Program-made: the position numbers and the translations under genes | Notes under the pieces: generated by a model | What the model saw: the letters and a program-made list of their open reading frames with translations, nothing else | What the model was told of the DNA's origin: nothing | Database searches by the model: none | Shown: positions 62,097 through 64,000 of the stretch, one piece after another | Numbering within the stretch: position 1 is the first letter of the stretch | Layout: every line of letters starts with the position of its first letter | Assembly (NCBI RefSeq): GCF_006442795.2 | Contig: NZ_CP083956.1 | Location: forward strand, 3,139,501-3,203,500 | DNA: 64,000 bases | DNA from: Mesorhizobium sp. B1-1-8 | GTDB lineage: Bacteria; Pseudomonadota; Alphaproteobacteria; Rhizobiales; Rhizobiaceae | Direction of reading: 5' to 3'

Positions 62097-62381
62097 TCAC
62101 TTAAATTTGCCGTGGATCTGGCTGACGTACATACCCACCAAGCTGCTGATGCGCCAACGGTACAGTCGCGCGGCCGTTCTCTGGCGCCCCATAATCGTCT
62201 CTGCATGTTCTGCCGCAAGTTTGAGTAGCGTTTCCGCGACTTCATGCGCCGACCAGCCTTTAAGCACGGAAGCTTTCACCAAAGCCTCAAACGAGGGCTC
62301 AAGCGCAACCTCGCAGTTGATGAGGCGGTCAGGGCTACCTTCAGGAAGCAGGGGAGATTCGATCGGTCGTGTCGGAGCCAT
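62097..62381 (-). CDS. Conserved hypothetical protein, rhizobial type
   Basis: A 94-aa soluble protein, MAPTRPIESPLLPEGSPDRLINCEVALEPSFEALVKASVLKGWSAHEVAETLLKLAAEHAETIMGRQ... It is helical, with no membrane segment, and has the composition of a true protein. I recall similar short rhizobial hypotheticals, but no function is known. Confidence 0.6.
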   Translation of the reverse strand: MAPTRPIESPLLPEGSPDRLINCEVALEPSFEALVKASVLKGWSAHEVAETLLKLAAEHAETIMGRQRTAARLYRWRISSLVGMYVSQIHGKFK

Positions 62382-62745
62382 GCACCCAGAAAGCGCAAAA
62401 CCTGGAAATCGTTCCCCCTGTCATTGGCGCTTGTAGCTTCCGCGACCTCGCCCCGGCGCCGCCGTACGATTTGTTTGGAGTCGAGCGAGAGGCGGGAAGC
62501 CTGCTTTCGCCTTGATGGCAGAGCGTGGCACCGGGCGATGCGCCGGCGCCGCGCTCATTCCTTAAACCGTGAAATGCGCGAAAGGCTCTGGCAGCGCGCC
62601 CAGGAACACGCAGGGGCGGGCACCAAAGGGCGAAGCGACCGGCGACACAATGGGTCAGCCCTGGCTTAATCGGCCCGTGTCAGACATCTGCGATGCGGGG
62701 ATGACTTGCGCCACGCCTCGCTGCAGGAGATTTCCGCGAAGAAGC
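62382..62745. other. Intergenic, nothing recognised
   Basis: A 364-nt region between two small minus-strand genes. Open frames on the plus strand are GC-rich noise without recognisable protein content or starts. Confidence 0.45.
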
Positions 62746-62991
62746 TTAATAGGTCTTCTTGGGGGCTGCCGTCTTCGCAGCGTGCTTCTTGTGCTTGACC
62801 GGGCATTTGTGCGTCTTGGTCGGCTTGCAGACCTTCTTGGTTGTGACCTTCTTCGGAGCAGCCTTGGCGGGCGCAGGGGTCATGGTCGAAGCAGCCGGAG
62901 CTGTGGTGGTCGCGGCGGCGTTGCCGAGAGCCGGCATCGAAAAGGCCAGAGCAATGCCGAGGCCAAGGGCGGAGAGGAGGGGCTTTTTCAT
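62746..62991 (-). CDS. Small exported Lys/Ala-rich protein
   Basis: An 81-aa protein with signal peptide MKKPLLSALGLGIALAFSMPALGNA and a mature part rich in Lys, Ala, Thr and Pro (KKVTTKKVCKPTKTHKCPVKHKKHAAKTAAPKK) with two Cys. ATG 62991 is preferred because AAGGATG is 9 nt upstream; ATG 63000 is too close to it. Such basic periplasmic proteins are common in rhizobia; function unknown. Confidence 0.7.
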   Translation of the reverse strand: MKKPLLSALGLGIALAFSMPALGNAAATTTAPAASTMTPAPAKAAPKKVTTKKVCKPTKTHKCPVKHKKHAAKTAAPKKTY

Positions 62992-63029
62992 GATTTTCAT
63001 CCTTCTTCGATGCAGGTCGAATTAAAGCG

Positions 63030-63332
63030 TCACTGGCCTGGATCGACCGGTGTCACTCCGAGCAGCTTCAAAGCGTTCGCAAGCATCCGGATTCCCTGTG
63101 CCTCCTTCTTTTTGGCGCAGTACCGGTTTCCCTTTCTCTGAAGTGCCTTAGCCGCAGTGACCTGCGTGGCCGCGGCATGGGTTTCGATGGCTTCGTCAAC
63201 CTGGCGATTGAGATCACTGCAGCGCTCAGCCCGAGTAGTCGGCGTCGCCTTTACATTGGAGGCTGCGACCGCGGCCGTGACGAGCGAAATGCTGAGCAAC
63301 GCGCCCGTCAAAATGATCGAGATCCTTTGCAT
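63030..63332 (-). CDS. Small exported helical protein
   Basis: A 100-aa protein with signal peptide MQRISIILTGALLSISLVTAAVAA and a helical mature part (AERCSDLNRQVDEAIETHAAATQVTAAKALQRKGNRYCAKKKEAQGIRMLANALKLLG) with two Cys that could pair. The frame is open to 63464, but only from 63332 does the protein have a proper secretion start. It lies 30 nt upstream of the Lys-rich exported protein, possibly in one operon. Confidence 0.65.
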   Translation of the reverse strand: MQRISIILTGALLSISLVTAAVAASNVKATPTTRAERCSDLNRQVDEAIETHAAATQVTAAKALQRKGNRYCAKKKEAQGIRMLANALKLLGVTPVDPGQ

Positions 63333-63704
63333 CCTTCTCGCAAACCCGAGCAAGTGCAGCAGTGCTGCAGCCGATGAACTGACCCTCGCGTCAATTATAC
63401 GCTTGAAGGATTTCCCGAGTTTTTCCGGAATGTTTCTGGATTGTGTCTGAGGGGAGCGGCTCATATCCGGAGAGGATTCGGTTCCGTCTACTTCGGCGGC
63501 AAAGCATTTAGGAGACGCTAAGTGTTCGTCCCTTTCAAATGGTTATCGGCGATACGCGGCGTCCGATTTTGTTAAAAAAGCTTAGCCGGCGCCGCGTTTT
63601 CATGCGAACGCATGAGGTTTGGCGCCCGGATGTGATTGAATGCTTCACGGGTGCGGTGGGGCGAGGGTGTCTAGGTCTGGAGCGTATCGTCGGAGCCAGA
63701 TTAC
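63333..63704. other. Divergent intergenic region
   Basis: About 370 nt between divergent genes, with a short perfect hairpin CATGCG-AA-CGCATG at 63601-63614. It should hold promoters for both sides; none can be assigned with confidence. Confidence 0.4.
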
Positions 63705-64000
63705 GTGATTATCGAGCTATTCGGCCCTCCAGGCTCGGGCAAAACAACCTTCGCGCATGCGCTTGCGAACCGTCTTCAGGCTCAGGGTTACACTGCGAAG
63801 GTGGTACTTTCTTATCAACCCGGCGCTCATCCCTCGTTTGATCCCAGTGGGCTTTGGTACGCTCTCCAGCGTATCGGCGGGGCGACGATACGAACGGCCG
63901 CCTTCGCTCATCATCCCTTGAACAACGCTGATGGATTCAGGCTAACGGTCAGGTTAATCCGAATTCTAGCTCCGAGAAACCCGATTTGGTTGCTCAGGTT
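63705..64000 (+). CDS. P-loop NTPase/kinase-like protein, cut by window end
   Basis: An open frame of 98 codons running off the window, starting at GTG 63705 with GGAG 10 nt upstream. It begins with a Walker A: IIELFGPPGSGKTTFAHALANRLQAQGY (about residues 2-28), typical of small nucleotide- or sugar-kinase-like ATPases. The downstream part (VVLSYQPGAHPSFDPSGLWYALQRIGGATIRTAAFAHHP...) is not diagnostic. The 3' end is missing. Confidence 0.7.
   Translation, partial: MIIELFGPPGSGKTTFAHALANRLQAQGYTAKVVLSYQPGAHPSFDPSGLWYALQRIGGATIRTAAFAHHPLNNADGFRLTVRLIRILAPRNPIWLLR

Noticed and set aside
1..64000. CRISPR arrays, rRNA and tRNA genes
   Set aside because: No regularly spaced 25-40-nt repeats and no convincing tRNA cloverleaf were found by eye. 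In particular no tRNA lies at the element junction; the target is radC.

Overview
This is a G+C-rich alphaproteobacterial window, most likely a Mesorhizobium or a close relative. The evidence is the family content (DUF982, DUF2285/DUF6499, imuA-imuB-dnaE2), two LexA operators of the alphaproteobacterial GTTC-N7-GTTC type, and a paired-hairpin repeat at 49658-49758 of a kind I associate with Mesorhizobium. No rRNA, convincing tRNA or CRISPR array was seen.

Positions 1 to about 44238 are the end of an integrative, conjugation-type element. It is inserted in radC: the chromosomal radC reads normally up to the HNHP of its JAMM motif, then runs into element DNA (junction near 44238). A tyrosine integrase lies just inside the junction. 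The window starts inside the element, so its other end is not visible.

Element layout, nearly all on the minus strand. (1) A transfer module at 1.6-8.3 kb: copG-like gene, TraG/VirD4 coupling protein, MOBP relaxase, lytic transglycosylase, DUF736, TraF-type peptidase, DUF2840. A candidate oriT with an IncP-like nick site lies at 5858-5972. The trb mating-pair genes expected beside copG are absent here. (2) RepA at 8617-9504 with three iterons immediately after it; parA is missing and its ribbon-helix-helix neighbour is truncated. (3) A core maintenance module at 9.5-24.4 kb: HTH, DUF2285 proteins, DUF736, DUF2493, Toprim protein, a 1440-aa methyltransferase/strawberry-notch helicase, a large ParB-like protein and DUF932. 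Several of these genes share structured 5' leaders. (4) An SOS module: two divergent SRAP genes around a perfect LexA box, and imuA-imuB-dnaE2 with a second perfect LexA box. (5) Defence cargo: a complete type II CBASS operon (35967-40527) meeting, tail to tail, an operon in which integrase, a DUF1016 nuclease and an apparently frameshifted AbiJ-like gene are linked by overlapping stop/start codons. Unassigned cargo, partly HEPN-like, lies at 25.7-30.2 kb.

From 44238 to 64000 is chromosome: interrupted radC, a HAD-IIA phosphatase, methionine aminopeptidase, a binding-protein ABC transporter whose ATPase gene is convergent, DUF982, an Asp/Asn hydroxylase, an RND efflux pump, a Spy/CpxP-like protein divergent from an OmpR/EnvZ-type two-component system, an Nramp-type transporter, small secreted proteins, and a P-loop gene cut by the window end.

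The strongest candidate for something undescribed is a pair of homologous structured leaders (12072-12159 and 15085-15182). Both stems of each are conserved by compensatory base changes, and both sit 121-124 nt before element genes.
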